NCBI GenBank assembly: GCA_026399735.1
Contig: JAPLQK010000022.1
Span: 1-33,503 of the forward strand
Reading direction: 5' to 3'
Length of the DNA stretch: 33,503 bases
From: Pseudomonadota bacterium
GTDB taxonomy: Bacteria > Pseudomonadota > Gammaproteobacteria > Burkholderiales > Gallionellaceae
The translations under genes and the position numbers were made by a program. This document shows positions 6,771-13,016 of the stretch, piece by piece. A model generated the notes under the pieces. The model made no database searches and was not told the origin of the DNA. It saw nothing but the letters and a program-made list of their open reading frames with translations. Numbering within the stretch: position 1 is the first letter of the stretch; the number at the start of each line of letters is the position of its first letter.

Positions 6771-8486
6771 ATGACCTCCGTAGACATACCTCAGCCCACA
6801 GTATCTTATTCGGTTAGCGAAGAGACGCGTGCGGCTTTTGCAGCGGAATTTATAACAGATGCGCCAGATGGCTACTATGTCGAATCCGGCCCTAATATGG
6901 ATCAGATCACGCTCATCAATGTTTCCAAGGGGTTTCGTTTCTCGGTTATTTTCGACAAGGACGACGGCACCTGTTTTTACCCGATGCTGATTAATGCCGT
7001 GATGGACATGGGTAGAAATGCCGGACAAGTAAGTTTGCTTGAGCAGGAAAACAAGCTGCTCAAGGAGCAACTGGCAATCGCTCGCCAGAATCAGTTTGGC
7101 ACCAGCTCTGAACAACAGCGCTTACCGGAAAATATTGAACCCGTCGATGTTCAACAGGCTGAACCAGCAGCCCAGCCTGACTCACCAAAACTGAGGCTGG
7201 TGAGCAATGCAGGACGAAAACCTTTACCACCGCATCTGCCACGGGAAGAAGTAAAGCACACGCTGCCTGAATCGGAATGCACCTGCGCCTGTTGCAATGG
7301 CCGGATGTCCAAGATTGGCGAGGACATAACTGAGCGAGTGAAATATATCCCTGCGCGCGTCGTTGTGACAAAGCACCTGAACGCCAAGTACGTTTGCCGA
7401 AAATGTGACCGCTTTATCACCGCCTCCGTACCAAAATCAATGGTGCCCGGCAGCAACTATGGCAGCCCGGAATTCCTGGCTCAAATCGCCTGCTCAAAAT
7501 ATCAATTCGGCTTGCCCTTCTATCGTCAGGAAACGTTATTCGCTCAGGCTGACTTGTCTATCAATCGCACAACGTTATCCAATTTGATGATCACGTGTGC
7601 TGACAGGCTGACGGCGCTTCATCTGGCCTTGAAAGACGAACTGTTGTCGCAACGCATCATTCACGCTGATGAAACAACATTTCAGGTATTGAAAGAAACG
7701 GATCGCAAGGCAGAATCGAAATCTTATGCTTGGCTGTTCCGTAGCGCCGCCAGCGCTTCACATCAGGTGGTCCAGTTTGAATATCAGCCAACGCGCGCAG
7801 GTGAACACCCCAGAACATATTTGCAGGGTTTTAAGGGGTATCTGCATGTTGATGGATATGCAGGGTATAACAACATTCCAGATACGTTGCGTGTCGGCTG
7901 CATGGCGCATGTACGCCGCAAATTTGTGGAAGCCGCCAAGGTTATTCCTGAAAAATATACGGAGCATGCCCATGCACAACAAGCCATCAAGCTGATAGGC
8001 CAACTATATGGCATCGAAGAAAAGCTGAAGGGCGAACACCACAAAATCAAATTCGAAGTACGACACAAGGACAGTATGCCGATCCTGCTAAACCTCAAGA
8101 AATGGCTGGATGATATGAAACCCAAAGTATTGCCGAAGAGCGCACTGGGCAAAGCCATTGGTTATGCAACCGAGCAGTGGCCTACGGTACTCCGCTATGT
8201 TGACGACGGCGAGCTTGCCATCGACAACAATATTGCCGAGCGTTCGATTAAGTCATTCGTCATCGGGCGCAAGAACTGGCTATTTGCTGACAGTGTGGAC
8301 GGCGCTTATGCCAATACCGTTATGTACAGCCTGATCCAGACGGCAGTAGCGAACAAACTCGACCCATACAAATATTTGATTCACGTTTTTGAAACCATGC
8401 CAAACTTGCATGCTCCCGAAGCTATCAAGCTGCTACTACCGTGGAATGTCAGGCTGGACGAAACATTGGAGCTGCTTGCGGCATAG
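6771..8486 (+). CDS. tnpC: IS66-family DDE transposase TnpC
   Basis: A 571-residue IS66 transposase. A leucine-zipper-like helix (SLLEQENKLLKEQLAIAR) is followed by an IS66-type zinc-finger region (CTCACCNG and YVCRKCDRF). The DDE core has catalytic candidates D300 (HADETTF), D361 (LHVDGYAGYN) and E490 (DNNIAERSIKSFVIGRKNW). The C-terminal IS66 tail (DPYKYLIHVFETMP...LLPWN) is complete. I choose the ATG at 6771; an in-frame TTG lies at 6753, but its mRNA start would have to be further upstream than the best promoter allows. There is no good Shine-Dalgarno sequence. The N-terminal about 80 residues before the zipper are longer than in many IS66 transposases. Confidence 0.95.
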   Translation: MTSVDIPQPTVSYSVSEETRAAFAAEFITDAPDGYYVESGPNMDQITLINVSKGFRFSVIFDKDDGTCFYPMLINAVMDMGRNAGQVSLLEQENKLLKEQLAIARQNQFGTSSEQQRLPENIEPVDVQQAEPAAQPDSPKLRLVSNAGRKPLPPHLPREEVKHTLPESECTCACCNGRMSKIGEDITERVKYIPARVVVTKHLNAKYVCRKCDRFITASVPKSMVPGSNYGSPEFLAQIACSKYQFGLPFYRQETLFAQADLSINRTTLSNLMITCADRLTALHLALKDELLSQRIIHADETTFQVLKETDRKAESKSYAWLFRSAASASHQVVQFEYQPTRAGEHPRTYLQGFKGYLHVDGYAGYNNIPDTLRVGCMAHVRRKFVEAAKVIPEKYTEHAHAQQAIKLIGQLYGIEEKLKGEHHKIKFEVRHKDSMPILLNLKKWLDDMKPKVLPKSALGKAIGYATEQWPTVLRYVDDGELAIDNNIAERSIKSFVIGRKNWLFADSVDGAYANTVMYSLIQTAVANKLDPYKYLIHVFETMPNLHAPEAIKLLLPWNVRLDETLELLAA

Positions 8487-8543
8487 TTTTTTGCCCTCGC
8501 GTTGGCCGTTTGCACACTGGCAACCTGAACTGCCTTCCGCTCC

Positions 8544-8945
8544 CTATTGGTAAATGGCTTCCCATCCTGTTTCTGTTTTAACAAATCTAATGCTATAAAT
8601 ATGAGGTTTCTGAACAGTCTTTGTCGTATCGAATATCCTGGGATCTGCTCTTGATTCTGTCACTTTAACGTCACATGAAAAACCTGGTTTATCTTTAGCC
8701 GTAACGCATGCAATTTTTTCAGCCGATATTAGCTCGGCCCATCGAGAACCTTGCTTGATATATTGAGCCTTTAAAGTATCACTAACCTCGGTGGCAGTGG
8801 GTTCTGAAGAACCCAAACAACCCGTCAAAAGCACGGCAATAGATAAAAGGCAAAGCGATCTTTTCTTAAAATCTCCTTTGAATGGACTGGTGGTTGAGGT
8901 GGGTTTTGTTACTTTACCCAAGCGCTTTTTCCTTGATCGCATCAA
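8544..8945 (-). CDS. Putative lipoprotein, unknown function (transposon cargo)
   Basis: A 133-residue frame containing a lipoprotein signal sequence: KKRSLCLLSIAVLLTGC, with lipobox LTGC. A soluble part of about 90 residues follows with two cysteines (IACVTAKDKPGFSCDV). The start is uncertain: the ATG used here gives an unusually long, basic n-region of nearly 30 residues and overlaps the upstream SHOCT gene by 32 bp. The best ribosome-site-like sequence (AAAGGAG) lies inside the frame, just before the signal peptide, but no in-frame ATG follows it. I do not recognise the family. It is the last gene of a minus-strand cargo operon. Confidence 0.65.
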   Translation of the reverse strand: MMRSRKKRLGKVTKPTSTTSPFKGDFKKRSLCLLSIAVLLTGCLGSSEPTATEVSDTLKAQYIKQGSRWAELISAEKIACVTAKDKPGFSCDVKVTESRADPRIFDTTKTVQKPHIYSIRFVKTETGWEAIYQ

Positions 8946-9156
8946 ACTCTTTCTGGTTTATTGCGCCGGCTTCAAGCAAATCTTTGGCATTTTTGAGGTC
9001 TGTAAGCGAGTGTCCGGCTTCGCTGCCTTTTTTGTAAGATTTGTAGGCCAGCCACCAAAAAAAAGGGAGTGTTATCGGCCATAGGGGAATAATCAGCCCA
9101 AGGGCAAAGTACATAATTGTTGAAAACTTTATGGTATTGGTTTGCTCTTTTGCCAT
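8914..9156 (-). CDS. Small membrane protein with C-terminal SHOCT domain (transposon cargo)
   Basis: An 80-residue protein. One hydrophobic hairpin (about residues 10-38, IMYFALGLIIPLWPITLPFFWWLAY) is followed by a SHOCT-type short C-terminal domain: LTDLKNAKDLLEAGAINQKEFDAIKEKAL. SHOCT domains are often found at the ends of bacterial and phage membrane proteins and may mediate oligomerisation; the specific role is unknown. The ATG at 9156 has GGAGAG upstream. It sits between two putative lipoprotein genes on the same strand, so the three may act together at the envelope. Confidence 0.75.
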   Translation of the reverse strand: MAKEQTNTIKFSTIMYFALGLIIPLWPITLPFFWWLAYKSYKKGSEAGHSLTDLKNAKDLLEAGAINQKEFDAIKEKALG

Positions 9157-9198
9157 TTTGAAATCTCTCCGGGGTTATCTTGAAATGTCGTATGCTGA

Positions 9199-9840
9199 TT
9201 ACTTACCTATGGACGCCAGAATTTTGCCGCCGATCCCGGCACCGATCATTTCAGCGTACTCAGCCTGACTTTTTTGGCTATTGATCCCAACGTCATATTC
9301 CAATGCGCCATCAAAAGACTGGAATGTTTTCGCGCGACAAGAGAGCATTTCGATTGTCCAATTTTCCTTGAAGGTTACTCGACCAGCTAAAGTCCCAATG
9401 AAGCCGCTTTTGCTACTGTCGGTCTTAGTGATGCGCCCCAACAGTGCCAAATCGGTTTGACGTGAACTGCACAGTTTTTGCAGGTGATTGCGACGTTCAG
9501 AACCTGTCATCTCACCGGCAGTAACCCGGTCGAGCTTGACGATGTAGCCGCCTCGCTTTTCAAATACGTCAGCCACTTTTATGGCAGTCGGGTCGGCTGC
9601 CACGATGCCCATGTATTTGGCATTCAAAAAGGCGTTGCGCACATCACTGGTAAAAGTTTTATCGTCAATTGTGGTCTGGATCGTACTTTCGCGTGCGCCA
9701 TTAAGGTTGGTTGCGGCTGGTATGGCAAGACTGGCAACCGCACAGCCGCTCAATATTACCGCCGAGGCGCAGACGCCAATGGTTCTTATATATCCCGGAA
9801 TCGAGAATCTGTTTTGAACCGTTTTCCTTTGTGGCTGCAT
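9199..9840 (-). CDS. Putative lipoprotein, unknown function (transposon cargo)
   Basis: A 213-residue protein with a signal sequence and lipobox (TIGVCASAVILSGCAVASLA; Cys33), so probably a lipid-anchored envelope protein. The mature part has no family I can name; it is mixed alpha/beta in composition, with a two-cysteine stretch (LQKLCSSRQTDLALLGRI) and a glycine-rich C-terminus (MIGAGIGGKILASIGK). The start has GGGATGAG upstream. It is the first gene of the minus-strand cargo operon and is divergent from the XRE gene. Confidence 0.7.
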   Translation of the reverse strand: MQPQRKTVQNRFSIPGYIRTIGVCASAVILSGCAVASLAIPAATNLNGARESTIQTTIDDKTFTSDVRNAFLNAKYMGIVAADPTAIKVADVFEKRGGYIVKLDRVTAGEMTGSERRNHLQKLCSSRQTDLALLGRITKTDSSKSGFIGTLAGRVTFKENWTIEMLSCRAKTFQSFDGALEYDVGINSQKSQAEYAEMIGAGIGGKILASIGK

Positions 9841-9925
9841 TTACTCATCCCCTTATAAGTCAAACACACAACATGGTATCTTTATACATCACATATACAT
9901 CATATCACGTCATAATATAACCCTG

Positions 9926-9981
9926 TGCATCATTCTTGAAATCACCTAATCGCACGACACTTTGCGTCATTAAATGATGCA
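9926..9981. promoter_or_regulatory. Inverted repeat upstream of the XRE gene, possible operator
   Basis: TGCATCATT (9926-9934) is repeated as its exact reverse complement AATGATGCA at 9973-9981, the second copy ending 11 bp before the XRE start codon. The outer flanks CCC and GGG extend the symmetry. The whole 9841-9992 region is the divergent spacer between two cargo operons and is AT-rich, as expected for paired promoters. Binding by the XRE protein is a guess. Confidence 0.35.
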
Positions 9982-9992
9982 GGGGTGGTTGT

Positions 9993-10352
9993 GTGAAAAA
10001 CGAAACTGAAGCCGGCAATAAAAAACTATCCAAGGCAGTCGGTGCTTTGATTGCCACGCGCAGAAAAGCGCTTGGTCTGACGCAAAGCGAACTTGCCGAG
10101 CAGGTCAATATTGAACAGGAAAGCATGTCCAGAATTGAAACCGGGACAATTACCCCTTCGCTTAGCCGATTGGTGTCGCTGGCCGATGCGCTGGATTGTC
10201 CAGTGGAAACCTTATTACGCCCTGCATCGCACAGAAAGCAGGATCAGGCCTTGGTGATGGCGGAGTTGCTTGATGAGTTGAGCAGTGCGGAGCGAGCCTT
10301 TGCGCTCGGTGTGATTAAAGATTTCGTGAGCTTGGTCAAAGCAAAGAAATGA
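9993..10352 (+). CDS. XRE-family helix-turn-helix transcriptional regulator (transposon cargo)
   Basis: A 119-residue protein starting at GTG, with a GGGGTGG ribosome-site-like sequence upstream. The N-terminal HTH_3/Cro-C1 domain (about residues 15-70) reads ALIATRRKALGLTQSELAEQ, then VNIEQESMSRIETGTITPSLSRL and LADALDCPVETLL. The C-terminal part is short and helical (QALVMAELLDELSSAERAFALGVIKDFVSLV). Its stop overlaps the ATG of the next gene by 4 bp (ATGA), so the regulator and the two membrane proteins are probably co-translated and perhaps autoregulated. This operon is the third cargo module of the IS66 transposon. Confidence 0.88.
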   Translation: MKNETEAGNKKLSKAVGALIATRRKALGLTQSELAEQVNIEQESMSRIETGTITPSLSRLVSLADALDCPVETLLRPASHRKQDQALVMAELLDELSSAERAFALGVIKDFVSLVKAKK

Positions 10353-11308
10353 CTATGAGTAAATGGCTGCTAAAAATACGCTGGATACTTTTGGTATTAG
10401 CACTGACTGTACCGCTGTCGTCATTTTCAGGCGAAAATAAAAATCATCATTCCCAAGATGCTCAGCACGCCTCCAATACCGAGAAGCGCGGCACTGATGC
10501 TGATCCTATTGCGATAAAGATACTCCCCGGCCCAGATGCCGAAACCAAGGCCGCAAAAGATGAGAAGTGGCGCGATGAAAAATCGCAAGAAGATCGTGTA
10601 CTTACTAGGGCAATGATAATACTGGCAGGCTTTACCGCTCTCCTCACTGTTTTTACTGGTTGTTTGTGGTGGGTAACTAAAAAGCTTGCTACTGATGCTA
10701 GTGTTACCGCTCAGCGACAAGCTGAAGATATGAAAATGTCCCTCAAACTCGCTGAACAGCAAATGACTTTGGCTGGGCGTCAAGCTGATCTTGCCGAAAA
10801 ACAACATGGACTTCAGCGATGGCAATATCTCGCTACGCACAGACCAAAGCTGATTATTCGTAGAATATGGCTTGATGAGGGGGATGGGGATTACTTCAGC
10901 CAAGGAAGCAGGTGCCCGCAAATCCAATTTAATATCGCGAACATCGGCGGTAGTCTTGCAACAATAATCGAAAGCAATGCAACATTTGCCAAAATAGAAG
11001 GGACTTTCCCTGCCATTCCTCCCTATAGCGTGGACACCAATACAATTAAATGCACAATTCGAGAAGCGGGGCAGTCCGACCCCACGGAAATTCTGGACAT
11101 TGAAGACGTTGAGGTTAGTCGTGACGTAAGAAGTTGGCGTGGCAAAACCATTACTGGCGGTGACAGCAGCCCGTATTATTTTTTGGGCTACATTCAATAT
11201 CGTGACGGCATTGACATTGTAAGACGAATGGCTTTCTGTCGAAGATATAATCCCGCAACCAAACGCTTTGTTGAAATAGACGATCCAGAATATGAATATG
11301 CCGATTAA
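10349..11308 (+). CDS. Two-TM membrane protein with soluble C-terminal domain, unknown function (transposon cargo, first of a pair)
   Basis: A 319-residue protein I cannot assign. An N-terminal hydrophobic segment (about 8-27; uncleaved anchor or signal peptide) is followed by a polar linker rich in D, K and H (28-85), a TM helix (about 88-110, ILAGFTALLTVFTGCLWWV), a coiled-coil-like stretch (MKMSLKLAEQQMTLAGRQAD) and a beta-rich domain (RPKLIIRRIWL, IQFNIANIGGSLATI, YYFLGYIQYRD). The large domain would lie on the same side as the N-terminus. It shares architecture with the next protein and overlaps it by 17 bp. An alternative ATG lies two codons downstream. Confidence 0.75.
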   Translation: MTMSKWLLKIRWILLVLALTVPLSSFSGENKNHHSQDAQHASNTEKRGTDADPIAIKILPGPDAETKAAKDEKWRDEKSQEDRVLTRAMIILAGFTALLTVFTGCLWWVTKKLATDASVTAQRQAEDMKMSLKLAEQQMTLAGRQADLAEKQHGLQRWQYLATHRPKLIIRRIWLDEGDGDYFSQGSRCPQIQFNIANIGGSLATIIESNATFAKIEGTFPAIPPYSVDTNTIKCTIREAGQSDPTEILDIEDVEVSRDVRSWRGKTITGGDSSPYYFLGYIQYRDGIDIVRRMAFCRRYNPATKRFVEIDDPEYEYAD

Positions 11309-12254
11309 TACCTTTCTGGCATCAATTCGCGCATTGCCTCGGACGGGAATGCTTTGGATAATTCTATCGCTGGTATTCATTGGGAATATTTCATATTCAA
11401 TAGCTCAACAACAAAGTCCACAGGGTACAAATACCGTCGAGAAAGAGCAGATAGCAAGTGCAGATCCAAGACAAGCCACAAAGAACATACCAAGCAGCCC
11501 CCCGAAACTGAAGGTTGTAGCGCAAAGCGTCATTTCCGCACCCAGCAGTCCAGTTGATGCAAGTCAGACAAAGTGCCCCGAAAAAAAGCCAGATGAAAAT
11601 TGGGTGGATAAAATCCGGACAGACCCTGTGGCTACTTTTACAGGACTGTTGTTTTTCGCCACCTTCGCTTTGTGGTGGTCTACCAGAAGTTTGGTATTGG
11701 GGGCTGAGGAAACTTCCCGCAAGGAGTTGCGTGCCTACGTTGCCACTGATGATATTTTCTTTGATAGTTATGAGAGCATCAGTCCACTTTCGGCTAGGTT
11801 TGGCGGGCCAAGCACTATTACCAAACACACGAACCAACTCAAAATCGCGATCAAAAACTATGGGCGTACCCCGGCCCATAGACTGACGATCCGCTGCGAG
11901 TGCAGCTTTAACATTCATGATCTCCGATATAAGCATGGTATTACTGAATTGCTTGAAGCTGAACAGATGCTGCATCCTAGCCAGTGTCTCAATTTTTCCA
12001 TCCCAACGGTCGGAGAGTTTCAAGCTATTACCAGCCGCTTTTACGTGATCGGCAACATCCACTACTGCGATATTTACAACCAATGGTGGGTTACTGAGTT
12101 TTGTTACAGGTACGAAGGCGACGGCAGATTCACTCCATACGGAAATCAGAATTGCGAAAGCGGACCATTTAAACAGAGTCCCGATCAGTGTGACGCACAA
12201 CTTACACAGTATGGAAATTTGTCTCTCAAGACAGAACCGCCCAATTTGATTTAG
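11292..12254 (+). CDS. Two-TM membrane protein with soluble C-terminal domain, unknown function (transposon cargo, second of a pair)
   Basis: A 320-residue protein built like its upstream neighbour: N-terminal hydrophobic segment (about 19-38, GMLWIILSLVFIGNISYSIA), a long polar linker with many S, P, Q and K (40-105), a TM helix (about 113-130, FTGLLFFATFALWWSTRSL), then LVLGAEETSRKELRAYVATD. The last stretch leads into a beta-rich domain with QLKIAIKNYGRTPAHRLTIR. The W-T-R-L..GAE.T...LRAYV plus N.G.TPA pattern is one I associate with a widespread group of uncharacterised proteobacterial proteins. Several cysteines cluster at the C-terminus (NCESGPF, DQCDAQL). It ends 91 bp before the right tip of the transposon. 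No function is known to me. Confidence 0.75.
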   Translation: MNMPINTFLASIRALPRTGMLWIILSLVFIGNISYSIAQQQSPQGTNTVEKEQIASADPRQATKNIPSSPPKLKVVAQSVISAPSSPVDASQTKCPEKKPDENWVDKIRTDPVATFTGLLFFATFALWWSTRSLVLGAEETSRKELRAYVATDDIFFDSYESISPLSARFGGPSTITKHTNQLKIAIKNYGRTPAHRLTIRCECSFNIHDLRYKHGITELLEAEQMLHPSQCLNFSIPTVGEFQAITSRFYVIGNIHYCDIYNQWWVTEFCYRYEGDGRFTPYGNQNCESGPFKQSPDQCDAQLTQYGNLSLKTEPPNLI

Positions 12255-12277
12255 GAGTGGCATGCTAGTGTCAGGTT

Positions 12278-12313
12278 TTCGTAATCGTTACGAATTGTGG
12301 CGCCGCGAGCGCC
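12278..12313. repeat. Two small hairpins beside the right transposon end
   Basis: TTCGTAA and TTACGAA (12278-12294) form a 7-bp stem with a 3-base loop. GGCGC and GCGCC (12299-12313) form a second stem with a 5-base loop. They lie 17 bp or more inside the right terminal repeat and could be subterminal transposase-recognition structure or a weak terminator for the cargo operon. Confidence 0.45.
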
Positions 12314-12329
12314 TTGTGACCACGAGGGT

Positions 12330-12345
12330 AGAAATTGGCGCTTAC
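12330..12345 (-). repeat. Right terminal inverted repeat of the IS66 transposon
   Basis: AGAAATTGGCGCTTAC is the exact reverse complement of 5108-5123 and directly abuts the right copy of the target duplication. Confidence 0.95.
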
Positions 12346-12353
12346 GTTGATGT
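12346..12353. repeat. Right target-site duplication (8 bp) of the IS66 transposon
   Basis: GTTGATGT, identical to 5100-5107. Immediately after it, at 12359-12383, the octamer AAATTAGG occurs three times nearly in tandem and leads into the next inverted repeat. Confidence 0.95.
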
Positions 12354-12374
12354 GGGAGAAATTAGGAAATTAGG

Positions 12375-12463
12375 GAAATTAGGGTCAGACTCGATTTAAT
12401 TTTATTTGTATAAAAATCAATATATTGCAATTTTTTGAATAAATCGAGTCTGACCCTAATTTC
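12375..12463. repeat. 24-bp perfect inverted repeat of the GGGTCAGACTCG type
   Basis: The arm 12375-12398 (core AGGGTCAGACTCGATTTA) is the exact reverse complement of 12440-12463, with 41 bp of AT-rich spacer between. From memory, sequences with this GGGTCAGACTCG core recur in many proteobacterial genomes, often near REP-associated (IS200-like) tyrosine transposases. This would then be a non-autonomous repeat; no such transposase is in the window. It could also fold into a long hairpin in RNA from either strand. Confidence 0.8.
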
Positions 12464-12469
12464 TCTGAG

Positions 12470-12501
12470 GGCAATAAAAAGTGCGACCTTCCGGTCGCAC
12501 T
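12470..12501 (-). terminator. Rho-independent terminator of the zapA/6S RNA unit
   Basis: AGTGCGACC and GGTCGCACT form a perfect 9-bp stem with a 4-base loop (12480-12501). On the minus strand it is followed by TTTTTATT. The opposite strand lacks a T run, so it serves the minus-strand transcript. Confidence 0.88.
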
Positions 12502-12511
12502 GAAATTAAAG

Positions 12512-12690
12512 CCCCCCGCCTGTGCCGTTGACCCAGCATCTCGAACCTAAAGGTTCAAGAGGGTCACTTCCCTGCCATATCAGGATCATCCGCAAGGGAC
12601 ATTCACAACAACGGCGTATGAGTCGCGACCTGTAAAGTTACTTGGTTCAAAGAATATATGAGTCTGTCGAACACCGCAGGGGACAACTCG
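12512..12690 (-). ncRNA. ssrS: 6S RNA
   Basis: The stretch directly after zapA on the same strand has the expected place and look of 6S RNA, which binds sigma70 RNA polymerase holoenzyme and damps transcription in stationary phase. On the minus strand it begins near GTCCCCTGCGGTGTTCG and ends near GGCACAGGCGGGGGGC, which can pair as the closing stem. Near the 3' part is the hairpin CTTGAACC-TTTA-GGTTCGAG, like the TTGAACC hairpin of enterobacterial 6S RNA, enclosed by GTGACCC and GGGTCA. A terminator follows. The ends are approximate. The usual neighbour on the far side (a 5-formyltetrahydrofolate cyclo-ligase gene) is not present; repeat and transposon sequence lie there instead. Confidence 0.8.
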
Positions 12691-12710
12691 AATTTTCTGG
12701 TCAGCTTTGA

Positions 12711-13016
12711 CTAAAACAGATTGTCTTGTTCGGCAAGTGACTGATCGATTGCTGCCTGCATGGAACTCATTCTACGCGTTAAGTCGGCGAGGTCAACCCC
12801 GCGGCCCACCTTTGTTGAAAGTAATTCATGTGCAATATTGAGTGCGGCCATGATCGCGATGCGCTCGACATTTACGATCTTTCCGGCATCGCGAATTTCA
12901 GTCATTTTTTTGTTCAGATATGTGACTGCAGACAGCAGCGCCTCTTGTTCTTCTTCCGGACAGGCGACCCGCAGTTCACGATCGAGAATCTTGACATCCA
13001 GCGTATTTTTGCTCAT
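12711..13016 (-). CDS. zapA: Cell division protein ZapA
   Basis: A 101-residue ZapA, which binds and bundles FtsZ at the division ring. The N-terminal part LDVKILDRELRVACPEEEQE is followed by ALLSAVTYLNKKMTEIRDAG, and then VNVERIAIMAALNIAHELL, the family-typical core. The C-terminal coiled coil (DLADLTRRMSSMQAAIDQSLAEQ) is complete. It overlaps the upstream small coiled-coil gene by 4 bp and is followed about 20 bp later by the 6S RNA, an arrangement conserved across many proteobacteria. Confidence 0.93.
   Translation of the reverse strand: MSKNTLDVKILDRELRVACPEEEQEALLSAVTYLNKKMTEIRDAGKIVNVERIAIMAALNIAHELLSTKVGRGVDLADLTRRMSSMQAAIDQSLAEQDNLF

Larger units (their letters stand above)
5108..12345 (+). 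mobile_element. IS66-family transposon with cargo genes (7,238 bp)
   Basis: The boundaries come directly from the sequence. GTAAGCGCCAATTTCT at 5108-5123 is perfectly inverted at 12330-12345, and both ends abut an 8-bp duplication GTTGATGT. GTAAGCG is typical of IS66-family tips, and tnpA, tnpB and tnpC are all intact. A plain IS66 element is about 2.5-3 kb, so this one carries several kb of cargo. The order is tnpA, tnpB, mazE-like, mazF-like, tnpC, then minus-strand lipoprotein, SHOCT protein and lipoprotein, then plus-strand XRE regulator and two membrane proteins. This fits the idea of a transporter-IS with passenger genes. Perfect target duplication and open transposase frames point to a recent insertion that could still be mobile. 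Confidence 0.95.

Noticed and set aside
8487-8543. Search for an older right end of the IS66 element just after tnpC
   Set aside because: No copy of the GTAAGCG tip is present, so I cannot show that the later cargo was added outside a smaller element; the only right tip is at 12330-12345.
10427-12263. Long minus-strand frames (317 and 288 codons) opposite the two cargo membrane proteins
   Set aside because: The plus-strand frames are coupled to the XRE gene by short overlaps and have coherent membrane architecture; the minus frames have no ribosome site or recognisable domain.
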